A stretch of 64,000 nucleotides of DNA from Saccopteryx bilineata. Its lineage: Eukaryota > Chordata > Mammalia > Chiroptera > Emballonuridae. The notes beneath the pieces were generated by a model, which was not told the origin of the DNA, ran no database searches, and saw only the letters and a program-made list of their open reading frames with translations. The stretch is taken from contig NC_089490.1 in assembly GCF_036850765.1 (NCBI RefSeq), positions 243,424,562 to 243,488,561 on the forward strand, in the 5' to 3' direction. Of the stretch, positions 55,111 to 64,000 are shown one piece after another (position 1 is the stretch's first letter; each line of letters begins with the position of its first letter). Both the position numbers and the translations under genes were made by a program.

Positions 55111-55490
55111 CCATAAAAATGTTAAGAAATTCCCCTCAGGCTGGCTCTGACAGTAAACATAGATTGCTAGAGGAGGACTCTCTCAGGTTGTGTAAAAATT
55201 TTTCTCTAGAAGAATCCTGATTTATGTGTATCTGTTTTTTAAAGTAAAACTTAGTTAGTTTAATTTAATATGTCTCTGTTGCACTTTCCCCTTGCACTGT
55301 GAAGTCATGTTTTTTATAATAATTTTAATATTCTGGATAGAGAATAGAATTTAGAGTTTAGTGTGTCTGTGTTGTTTTTCATGGGGTTAGGTGTTTTCAT
55401 TTTTTCTCTTTACTCAGGAAATAAGTTACAGACAGCAGAACACACAGATCTAAGTGCATGTGGGTTTTGCATTACCATTAATTTTCATTA
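55111..55490. other. Unannotated stretch
   Basis: No repeat family I can name. Confidence 0.4.
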
Positions 55491-55498
55491 CCCTGAAA

Positions 55499-55812
55499 CA
55501 GGGTAGCTTTTTGGCTGAGAGAGCCATGAACACCACATATTTTAAAATGTAATTCCATGAGAGCCATACAACGACCCATGTACATTACACATTATCCAAT
55601 AAAAATTTGGTGTTGTCCGGAGGACAGCTGTGATTGGCTCCAGCCACCCACAACCATGAACATGAGCGGTAAGAAATGAATGGATTGTAATACATGAGAA
55701 TGTTTTATATTTTTAATGTTATTAATTTTTCTTATTAAAGATTTGTCTGTGAGCCAGGTGCAGCCATCAAAAGAGCCACATCTGCCTCACGAGCCATAGG
55801 TTCCCAACCCTG
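55499..55812. mobile_element. Non-autonomous hAT-like element
   Basis: 314 bases. The left part reads CAGGGTAGCTTTTTGGCTGAGAGAGCC. The complement of the right end reads CAGGGTTGGGAACCTATGGC. The interior has GAGAGCCATACAACGACCC, TTGGTGTTGTCCGGAGGAC, GCCACCCACAACCATGAACATGAGC and GTCTGTGAGCCAGGTGCAGCC. I know this element type from bats and some other mammals as a hAT. The flanks CCCTGAAA and GCCCTGAG share CCCTGA, but an exact 8-bp duplication is not clear. Confidence 0.75.
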
Positions 55813-55839
55813 GCCCTGAGGGGTCCTTGGTGCCACTCT

Positions 55840-56606
55840 CTAGTCCATTTCCTCATTTCCCCCAGAGACAGCTCCTCTTCTGATTTCTATCACCATATAT
55901 TAGTTTGCTTGTTCTTGGACTTAAATGAAATCAGACAGTATGGCATCTTTCATGTCTAGCTCTTATTATTCTGTATTCATCTATATTGTTGCATGAATCT
56001 TTAGTTCTTTTCTTATGTCTGACTAGAAACCCATTGCATGAATACGCCACAATTGACTTATTGGGGCTTTGTGATGAACAGCTAGTGTGTTGACAGTCTT
56101 TTTATAGTCACATGCTTTTATTTGTTGTAAGTCTGTTCCTACACGTGCAATTGTTGTGCTATAAGGCAGGGTATGTTTAACTTTATAAAAATCTGCCAAA
56201 CTGTTTTCCAAAGTGATGGTCTCTTTACATTCCCGTAATTAATGTATGGGAGTTTCCGCAGCTTCAATACTTGATACAGTAACTCTTTAAATTTAGCCAA
56301 ACTGTGTTATGTCATTGTGGCTTTTATTTATATTTTCCCAATAATATGATATTAAACATAGTTTTATGTGCTTATTGGCTATTCCTGTACCCTTTCTCGG
56401 GAAGATTTCTGTTTAAAATTTCTCTTCCTTTTAAATTGGGTTATATTTTAAATTATTGATGTATAGAATTTTTTTATTCTGGAAATGAATCCATATATAT
56501 ATTTGGATCCATATACATAAATATAGTGAATATTTTCTCATAGTAGTTTGCCTTTTTTACTTTACTTTTAAAATGGTGTCTTTTATAAGCAGAGACTTTT
56601 AATTTT
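55840..56606 (-). mobile_element. Old L1M 3' region, minus strand, first part
   Basis: GACAGTATGGCATCTTTCATGTCTAGCTC, TTATTATTCTGTATTCATCTATATTGTTGCATGAATC, AACTGTTTTCCAAAGTGATGG and TTTACATTCCCG are landmarks of the ORF2 end and 3'UTR of ancient L1 on the complement strand. Confidence 0.75.
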
Positions 56607-56973
56607 TTTTTTTATCTTTCTGAAGCTGGAAACGGGGAGAGACAGTCAGACAGACTCCCGCATGCACCCGACCAGGATCCACCTGGCACGCCCACCAGGG
56701 GGCGACGCTCTGCCCCTCCGGGGCATCACTCTGCTGCGACCAGAGCCACTCTAGTGCCTGGGGCAGAGGCCAAGGAGCCATCCCCAGCGCCTGGGCCATC
56801 CTTGCTCCAATGGAGCCTTGCTGAGGGAGGGGAAGAGAGAGACAGAGAGGAAGGAGAGGGGGAGGGGTGGAGAAGCAGATGGGCACTTCTCCTGTGTGCC
56901 CTGGCCAGGAATCGAACCCGGGATCCCTGCACGCCAGGCCGACGCTCTACCACTGAGCCAACCGGCCAGGGCC
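56607..56973 (-). mobile_element. tRNA-derived SINE, long-body type, minus strand
   Basis: A near full-length copy and the partner of 6245-6625. On the complement: head GGCCCTGGCCGGTTGGCTCAG, perfect B box (complement of 56908-56918), body with GAGAAGTGCCCATCTGC and CTCCATTGGAGCAAGGATGG, and GGTGGATCCTGGTCGGG. Most CpGs are kept, so it looks young. Flanks AGAGACTTTTAATTTT (56591-56606) and AGAAGCTTTTAATTTT (56974-56989) are a 16-bp duplication with two mismatches. Confidence 0.94.
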
Positions 56974-57519
56974 AGAAGCTTTTAATTTTGATGAAAGTAA
57001 ACATTATTTTTTCCTCTTGATTAATACTTTTTGTTTCTGATCAAAAAAACAATCTTTGACTATTGCAATCACGAAGGTACTCTTTTTTCCCCTAGAAACG
57101 TTTTAGATTACTTTTTTGCATTTACATTCATGATCATGACAAAGTAATTTTCTTTTGCGTGCTATAACATAGGGAATCATTATTTTTCACACAGAAATCC
57201 ATTTGTCTTAGTAACATTTCGTGTTACAGCATCATTGAGATTTCTCTATTGAATTGCATTTAATTTTGTTGAAATTCTATTGCTTATATGTATGTGTGTA
57301 TTTATCCACTCTATTCATTTTCTATTTGCTTTTTCTCATACTAATGCAATATCTTAATTAATGCAAGTTTATAATGTCTCAAAATCTGCGAAAAAAAATC
57401 CTGCTAAGATTTTGATTGGCATTATTTTCATCTATAGACTAATTTGGGGAGAATAGGTATCTTAACAATAGTAAATCCCTTAATCCTTGAGCATGATGAA
57501 CCCCTCTATTTAGACTTTC
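56974..57519 (-). mobile_element. Old L1M, minus strand, second part
   Basis: CTTTTAATTTTGATGAAAG and the AT-rich sequence to 57519, including GATTTTGATTGGCATTATTTTCATCTATAGACTAATTTGGGG, continue the old L1 ORF2 on the complement strand after the SINE. Confidence 0.65.
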
Positions 57520-57879
57520 TTTTTTTCTTTCTTTTTTTTTTTTTTTTTTTTTTTACAGAGACAGAGAGAGAGTCAGGGTGAGGGATAGACAGGGACAGAC
57601 AGACAGGAACGAAGAGATGAGAAGCATCAATCATTAGTTTTTGTTGCGCATTGTGACACCTTAGTTGTTCATTGATTGCTTTCTCATATGTGCCTTGACC
57701 GTGGGCCTTCAGCAGACCAAGCAACCCCTTGCTTGAGCCAGCAACCTTGGATCCAAGCTGGTGAATTTTTGCTCAAACCAGATGAGCCCACGCTCAACTG
57801 GCGACCTCGGGGTCTCGAACCTGGGTCTTCCGGATCCCAGTCCGACGCTCTATCCACTGTGCCACCACCTGGTCAGGCT
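57520..57879 (-). mobile_element. tRNA-derived SINE, multi-unit body, minus strand
   Basis: A T run of about 24 at 57532-57555 is the complement of the tail. ACAGAGACAGAGAGAGAGTC, GAGAAGCATCAATC and TCATATGTGCCTTGACC follow, then body units, TCTCGAACCTGGGTC (complement B box), and CTATCCACTGTGCCACCACCTGGTCAGGC. CpGs are largely kept and the tail is long, so it is probably one of the younger SINEs here. Confidence 0.92.
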
Positions 57880-59199
57880 CAGAGACTTCTTTACTGATTG
57901 CAGTTTCTGGTCATCAGTGGGTCTGCCTCTCTTGACTGTCCTTTTTTATTTTATTGAGGGTTACATTTTTATTCTTTGTATGTCTTACAATTTTTCATTG
58001 TATGTCACACATTTGCATAAAAAAGCAATAAGGACTAAACAAGACTGTATTTTTTGTTTTGTTTTTCCCAGATGGGACCTTCCCTTTCCTTGGGAAGGAG
58101 ACTTTTATCCAGGTCCTAGCATGAGCTTAGCTGAACTGGGACGGGATACCACTCTAATTAGTTTCAGTTTACCTCTTGCCGATGGGTTTATGGAGATTTC
58201 TCTTGGCCTTTTGTCCTAATCCCCTACTTCCTGCGTTGTATCTATGGGATTGATTGTTTTAGGATCATCAAGATTTGAAATCGCAAGGAATTTAGTTGCA
58301 GTTTTAGTTTGTTTGATTTCCTCTCCAAGCCCAACTGCAGAAGGCTCTGGAACGCTAAGCAGCGCAATCTGGGTGACTTCTCTCCACTGCCCAGCTCTGC
58401 CCCAACTGCTGCTGACTCAGCAAAATTCCCGGGAGAAGAAATGCTGTCCTGACAGGCGTAGTTTTGTGTTTGGGACTTGTTCAGATTCTAATAGTTCACA
58501 CTAGCCACACTATTGTTAAAAATTCAGCTGATTTCTCTTCATTCTGTCAAACTCTTTCTGTATCAGGGCTACGCTTCCACCTGCCTGGATTCAGGCAAGG
58601 CCATGTTTCCCAAGTGTGAAAATAATCACTACTTTTTCTTCTTCTTTGAAGGGCATTGTCTGTCTCTGGAATTCATTAATTAGACTTCTTGTGTGAATGT
58701 CTGGTAGTTTTCGATGGCTTTAAAGGAAAACGTAAATTTTAGTTTATTTTATTTTTTATATGATGAAGGTGAGCACCTCCATGTCTTTCTATATCTTGAC
58801 CAGAAGCAGAACTCCTACAGTTACTTCTAGTTTCTTCCTAGGTTAGCTCTGCAGGCAAGCGGAAGGCCTCAAAGCAACATTAACTAGTCACAATTCTGGA
58901 TTCAGCCTTATTTAGATTTAGAATGCCAGTTGCCTGAGTCATGAGCAGTATTTGGCCTTAAAAAGCATTGCTGTTGTGTTAACCCTCCCTCCCTCCAACC
59001 CAAAGCAGTTAGTTGTACTGCCTAGGCTTATTCCATAGGCCCTTTTTCTTATTCAAATTTAATTTGAGTCTTTCTGGTTTTTCCTTCTGGTCATCTCTGC
59101 TGACGGATAACAGCATCCTGACCTATCATAGCCTGATAACAGCAGCACTTACTCCTGACATTCTGGCTGGTTTCCCTACAGCTGCTCTAGGCTCCCTCT
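57880..59199. other. Unannotated stretch, possibly more old L1 at its start
   Basis: The first 100 bases may continue the old L1 (TTCTTTACTGATTGCAGTTTCTGG). The rest holds nothing that I can name. Confidence 0.4.
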
Positions 59200-59763
59200 A
59201 ATGCAGTCCCCATACTGCATCCAGACCGATGGTTATGCAAATGTAACGCTGACCACGCCATCCTCCTGTTTAAATTCTCTCCATTGCTCTTAAGGCACAG
59301 ACAGAACTCCTCACCATGGGCTCTCTAGCTCCATCTTGCACCCTCCCCCATTTCCCGATGATCCACTGGCTTTCTTCAATCCCTACTCTCTCATCTTCCT
59401 CCCACCATACAGCCTTTGCACATGTTGATCCCACCCCTGGGATACACTTCCTTCCTCTTTTTACCTGGTTGATGCCTGTCCTCTTCCCCTTTCAGAACTC
59501 ACCTCACGTATCACTTCTCAGAGCATTCTGCCCTGACCTCCTTGGCTTTTCCAGACTCTCTTTTCTGTTTTCTTCTCGTGTATAGCCGCTTGACCCAGTG
59601 ACAAATTTTGTATTTGTTTGTAAGATTATTTAATTATTGGCAATATCCTTCATTAGACTAGAAGCTCCAAAGAGGGCAAGAAAAGTATTTGTTTTTATGA
59701 TCACCATTTCATTCCGAATGCCAAGAACAGGGACTGGCACTTAATAAAATGTGTGGAATAAAT
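59200..59763 (+). mobile_element. L2 3' region, plus strand
   Basis: GCAGTCCCCATACTGCATCCAG, CATCCTCCTGTTTAAATTCTCTCCATTGCTC, AGACAGAACTCCTCACCATGGGC, CACCATACAGCCTTTGCACATG, TCACCTCACGTATCACTTCTCAG, ACTAGAAGCTCCAAAGAGGGCAAG and AGGGACTGGCACTTAATAAA are in the order of the L2 3' half. About 560 bases, one of the longer ancient repeats here. Confidence 0.88.
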
Positions 59764-60096
59764 AAATTTTTCTTTTTTGTGTCGGAGACAGAGAGAGGGA
59801 CAGATAGGGACAGACAGATAGGAAGAAGGAGAGATGAGAAGCATCAATTCTTTGTTGTGGCACCTTAGTTGTTCATTGACTACTTTCTCATATGTTCCTT
59901 GACCAGGGGGCTACAGCAGAACGAGTGACACCTTGCTCAAGCCAGCGACCTTGGGCTCAAGCTAGCAACCTTGGGTTTCAAGACAGAGACCCCACACTCA
60001 AGTTGGTGAGCCCACGCTCAAGCCAGCAACATCGGGGTTTCGAACCTGGGTCCTCTGCATCCCAGGTTTATCCATTGCACCATTGCTTGGTCAGGC
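59764..60096 (-). mobile_element. tRNA-derived SINE, multi-unit body, minus strand
   Basis: ACAGAGAGAGGGACAG, GAGAAGCATCAATTC, ACCTTAGTTGTTCATTGAC, the CAAGCCAGCGACC units, TTTCGAACCTGGGTCC (complement B box) and CATTGCTTGGTCAGGC run in order. Inserted directly after the L2 3' end. Confidence 0.9.
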
Positions 60097-60166
60097 AACA
60101 GATTAATGAATTTGGAGAAAACAAATATATTTATATACTTTCTTTAATCTGGGGTTTATTCTTTAT

Positions 60167-60270
60167 TTCCTTCCTTCCTTCCTTCCTTCCTCCCTCCCTC
60201 CCTCCCTCCCTCCCTTCCTTCCTTCCTTCCTTCCTTCCTTCCTTCCTTCCTTCCTTCCTTCCTTCCTTCC
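60167..60270. repeat. Pyrimidine microsatellite (TTCC)n with (CCCT)n centre
   Basis: About 100 bases of CCTT units with a CCCT block inside. This is the same motif pair as at 1-98 and 1056-1239, here with the order reversed. Confidence 0.95.
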
Positions 60271-62024
60271 GATTTCTTCCTTTCTCTCCTTCTATTCACT
60301 CTCCACCACCACCATCATTATCACCATCATCATCATCATTTCTCTACTTACTACTTTGTTTTCTAAAATCTTTAGAAGAAGGTCCTTGAACTTCAGAAGT
60401 TTGTCTTAAATGAGATTTAACACAAGGCTATATATTAAGGAGTAAGTATGCCTACTTTTAAACTCTGACTTGACCATAGTAAGTGTATTATTTGGTTCAC
60501 CATAGCAAAGTGCTATGGCTCACAGAACAGTAAAGGAATTCTCTAATTCTTCCTTTGCTGGCTGTGTTGACAGGTCAAATGCTATTGACCCTGACAACTA
60601 GGGTGGATGGGAATTAAACATTTGCCAACTAATTAACAACTTAAATCACATGTGAAAATGACTGTAAAATTCAACTCAAGCTGTTATAGCTGAATTTTCA
60701 GATGCCATGTAAACATAAGTGTTGTTTTCTTTTTCTGTGGTGGTGTCCAAGGAATTGTGGTCAAGACTTCAGATCATTTAAGACCTCCCCCATAGAGTCC
60801 TTCTTCAAAGACTGGGTCTAGTTACCTAAGCTATTCTTAAATTATCTCCAGGTTTCCAATTCCATTCCTCATCAGTCTTTTGATCCAGTGTGCAATTACT
60901 GGCATTGAAAATGGTGGAATTGTAGAGGAAACATCTTTCCTTTAAAAGTCAAGAAGATCAAGTTTCACTCTCACATGGGAGTGATTTTAATGTTTTGGTT
61001 CCTAATAATTCTCTGGCATAACATTTCAAATGCTACTGGCACCCCAAGATGACTCAGAGTTGAGAGGCTCACAAGTGTCTCCGTCAGTGACTTTGCCCTA
61101 GCACTTTAAACCTCAGGGAAAAATAGCACACGTGGCCACTCCACCTCTCATGTGCGGCTGGGATCCTCTGCCTCTCTGTCTGTTACATGTGGTAAGAGAT
61201 ACTGCTGGAGTGAAAGCAAGAAGACATAATTAAACTGTTGAAAGGTAGCAGTCGGCTACTTCCTGCCATATCTTTTTTTTTTAAAGAACAAGTAAATAAG
61301 TTGAAGAAAGACCAGATTGTATCTTTAATACTTAATTTTCTTGACATTTTAATATGACAAACTGGAATTGAGCCAATATGGAATGGCTTAAAATGTCAAG
61401 AAATGCCTGTTTATGGATTGTGTGTGTATGTGCGTGTGTGTGCACACACATGTGAGTGTTATGTGACCTAGATTATAAAAAAGGATAATTACACTGTGGT
61501 TGAACATGTTATGTGTCTCAAGAAAATAAAATTATGCTCCAACTACTAATTCCTATGCATTTTCCCTCTTTTTACTACCTCTCTTTTCTGTGTGTATGTA
61601 AACATGGGGTAATTATAGGCGAAAAGATGTACCATTAACTTTGAACAAGAGTCTTAATAGTTTTTTATTGATTTACATGTTTAAGGAACATTATTAGTGA
61701 AGTTTTTCTTTCTCAGTATTCACTTCATATGAAATATTTAGCACTGCCTGGATAGAAAGACAGTGTGGTTTCTTTATATTTACTAGTTCAACAATGTTAT
61801 GAGCATCTGCGCTGCATACGTATTATACTGAGTGCTACTAATTACAGTATATATTAACTTGGAAAAAAATTTCAACTTTACTTGAAAAATACTACTGGCC
61901 TCCTTTCCTCTGCATCACTTATATCCTGATTACTCCTATCGATAATTACTAGGCTCCTTATTTGAAATTTTTGTGTCTAATATAACAAAGGCAATAATAA
62001 AAATAAATTAATTGTTTCAGGATT
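60271..62024. other. Unannotated stretch
   Basis: Starts with a (CAT/CAC)n-like patch at 60304-60340. A TGTGTG patch lies at 61419-61445. No gene or named repeat otherwise. Confidence 0.45.
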
Positions 62025-62210
62025 ATTATGTTCCCTGTACTATGTGCTTTATATGCATTTTTCTTGTTTAGTCTTCACAGAAGCCCTGTGAGGAACTAAC
62101 TTATAATTTCCACTTTATAAATGAAGCATCTGAGGTAGACAGTTGAGGTTACTTGCCCAATGTAACAGCCAGTAAGTGGGAGAACTCAGACTGAATGACC
62201 TAAAGAACCA
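62025..62210 (-). mobile_element. MIR, minus strand
   Basis: TACTATGTGCTTTATATGC, TAGTCTTCACAGAAGCCCTGTGAGG, AATTTCCACTTTATAAATGAAG and GGTTACTTGCCCAATGTAACAGCCAG follow complement MIR. Confidence 0.8.
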
Positions 62211-62394
62211 CAAAATCATATCCATGGTGCTTGGTGATGAGAGCTAATTTGAGAAAAAACTGAGACGAGACACAAAAGAAATGACTCCTGTCAGTTTTAA
62301 GGGTGAGGAACCAAAGCATCTCTAAAAGTTACAAGTTCATTGTGCTGATTCCAGAAATAGTGATATGAACCCTTTTGAAAATTGGCAGAGAGGC

Positions 62395-63470
62395 AAAGTG
62401 AACAGATTGATCAATGGAAGAAACCCAAATTCTGGAAACAGTCCCACATATAGACAACTATTTAGTATGTCACAAAGTTAATATCTCAAGAGGAGAAATG
62501 AATGATATGTCTTTCAATAAACAGTAGTAATGACAATGTATGACATTTACTATTCTCTATGCAATGTTCTAATCTTATTTAGCCACTTAGAAAAAAGTAA
62601 GGTTATGGCCTGACATCATATCTTATGACAAAGAAAATTCTAGATGATTAGAATTTTAAAAAATATGAAATAAATATACTAGAAGAAAATAGAATTAAAA
62701 ATTGAAATAATTGGGATGGGGAAGGTTATTTCTAAAATAAATATTTCAGACAGCAATCTCAAAAACTATTTTATAATTTTGATTACATCAAACCTAGGAC
62801 TTTTATATAGAAAAACAACAAATAAACAAAGTAAAAAAAAAAGACAAATGAGAAAATTGTACAACATATGACAAACGTTTACTATTTTTAATATCAATAT
62901 GTGAGCAGTCAACTGAGTAATGGTATCAACAGACATCTAATTAAATGTTAATAAATACAAAAATAGACATCAGTGGATAACTGATGTGAAAATTATTTTA
63001 TCTTTAATAATGCTCAAAGAGATACATTTTTAACCAATGAGATGTGATTTTTGCCTATTGAATTGGTGAGTGATATTAGTTGGTGAGGTAGGTTATGGGA
63101 ATCTGGAATTGCTATACACTGCTGTTGGAACTATAACTTTTGGGCAAGGCAATTTGGCAAGATGTCTAAAAACATTAACTTGTGTATATTTTTTGACTAA
63201 ACAATTCAATTTTTAAGAATTTAGTCTAAAAGGATCATCTTATATGCATGCAAGAATTTGTGTACAATTGTGCAAGTTTAAGTGTTTATTCTAATAGTGA
63301 AATACTATAAACAACTGTAAAACCAATGAGGAGACTGGTTAAATAAATAAAGCCCAGTGATGTGTGCATTGAAATCTATACATCAAAACTGGGATCATAC
63401 TCTATGAAGCATTTTATGGTCGTATTTTATTTAACAATAGAAAACATGATTTCATTTCTGGCTAACATCA
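62395..63470 (+). mobile_element. Old L1M, ORF2 C-terminal region and 3' end, plus strand
   Basis: ACAGATTGATCAATGGAAG, GACAACTATTTAGTATGTCACAAAG, TTCTAGATGATTAG, TACTAGAAGAAAATAG, GACAGCAATCTC, ATTACATCAAACCTAGGAC, CATCTAATTAAATG, GAGATGTGATTTTTGCC, CTGCTGTTGGAACTA, GGAGACTGGTTAAATAAAT and ATGAAGCATTTTATGG occur in the order of L1 ORF2 and its 3' end. Open frames are short; it is highly decayed. Confidence 0.75.
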
Positions 63471-63739
63471 ATGTTTCTTAATTCTTGGTAATGGTACCTT
63501 ATAACTCATTCGGGAAAGCACCACTCCCCCCCCACTGACCTTTTCTCACCTCCAGGGAAGGAAGCTGGTTGATTCAAGTAAATAATCATGTGATATCCTC
63601 TGGGCCACAGTGATGTTTCAGAGGAACATGTGTAACATAAGCATTAGATCTAGCAGGGTGTACTTTATACCTTTTGCTGGGAACTGCAGGACAAAGGCTG
63701 TCTTGCTTCTCACAGCTTGCTAATGTGGAAGCAAGTGGC
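63471..63739. other. Unannotated short stretch
   Basis: Nothing nameable; may be the start of the LTR-like sequence that follows. Confidence 0.4.
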
Positions 63740-64000
63740 TTCACAAGCTATTGCTAGCCACCTTTACACCATAAAGAGGGAGCCTGAAGATAGAACTAAT
63801 GCAGCTGAAAGTAGAGATGGGAGGTGGTGAGAGAGAACCAGGTGCTCTTCTTATCCTTGAGTCCTGGCTAGAGACTTGTCTGAAGCAACTATTTTGCATG
63901 ACTTCAACCTCTGCAGGTATGTGAGCCAATCGTTGCTCTTCCCCTTCCTGCTTTTCAGAGGCAGTTTGGGTAGGGAAGTCTGTTTCGTGCAATCGAAAGC
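63740..64000 (+). mobile_element. Probable ancient LTR-like repeat, cut by the window end
   Basis: CTTGAGTCCTGGCTAGAGACTTGTCTGAAGC, CATGACTTCAACCTCTGCAGGTATGTGAGCCAAT and TGTTTCGTGCAATCGAAAGC fit the end of an old mammalian LTR-type repeat ('...tgtgagccaat...caaccgaaag...'). The name is uncertain. Confidence 0.4.

Noticed and set aside
59892..60389. 165-codon frame over a SINE and the CCTT tract
   Set aside because: It is made of SINE body and microsatellite sequence.

Overview
The window looks like mammalian nuclear DNA, most likely from a bat. It is AT-rich and intergenic or intronic in character, with no host protein-coding gene I can support. It carries several copies of two kinds of tRNA-derived SINE. 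One kind has a GCCCTGGCCRGTTGGCTCAG-type head and a long conserved body. The other has a CTGACC(A/T)GGTGG-type head and a GAGAAGCATCAA-type body. From memory I associate these with bats, probably the horseshoe or leaf-nosed side of the order; that placement is inference. Young L1s, hAT elements and mariner elements in the same window also fit a bat. Older mammalian layers (MIR, L2, MER5-like, MaLR-like LTRs, old L1M) are present too.

Layout. 1-9.1 kb: pyrimidine microsatellites, SINEs, MER5-like pieces and otherwise featureless DNA. 9.14-14.81 kb: a full-length L1 on the plus strand (L1-A), with 14-bp target duplications, an intact 331-codon ORF1 and an ORF2 broken by three single-base shifts. 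15-21 kb: MaLR-like LTR, MIRs, an internally deleted mariner with matching inverted ends, and a probable solo LTR. 21-27.8 kb: little beyond MIR and MER5-like remnants. 27.86-41.95 kb: an older full-length plus-strand L1 (L1-C). It holds a 318-bp hAT element and a complete 7.7-kb minus-strand L1 (L1-B). L1-B sits inside the reverse-transcriptase coding region and has a perfect 15-bp target duplication. 42-54 kb: MIRs, SINEs, MaLR-like LTRs, a nested ancient repeat and a 123-bp mariner miniature element. 54.6-58 kb: old minus-strand L1 fragments interrupted by SINEs and a second hAT-like element. 59-64 kb: L2, a SINE, a microsatellite, a MIR, an old L1 and a probable LTR end.

The coding features do not form a pathway. 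They are retrotransposon ORFs and one transposase remnant. SINEs are normally mobilised by L1 proteins, and the L1-like target sites and tails seen here fit that. The insertion order can be partly read: L1-C first, then L1-B and the hAT element inside it. L1-A looks younger than L1-B because L1-B has lost CpG sites that L1-A keeps. I see no convincing new biological system. The items most worth checking are the short 5'UTR of L1-A against the monomer-bearing 5'UTR of L1-B, the CRE- and YY1-like sites at the L1 5' end, and the deleted mariner that keeps an open frame.
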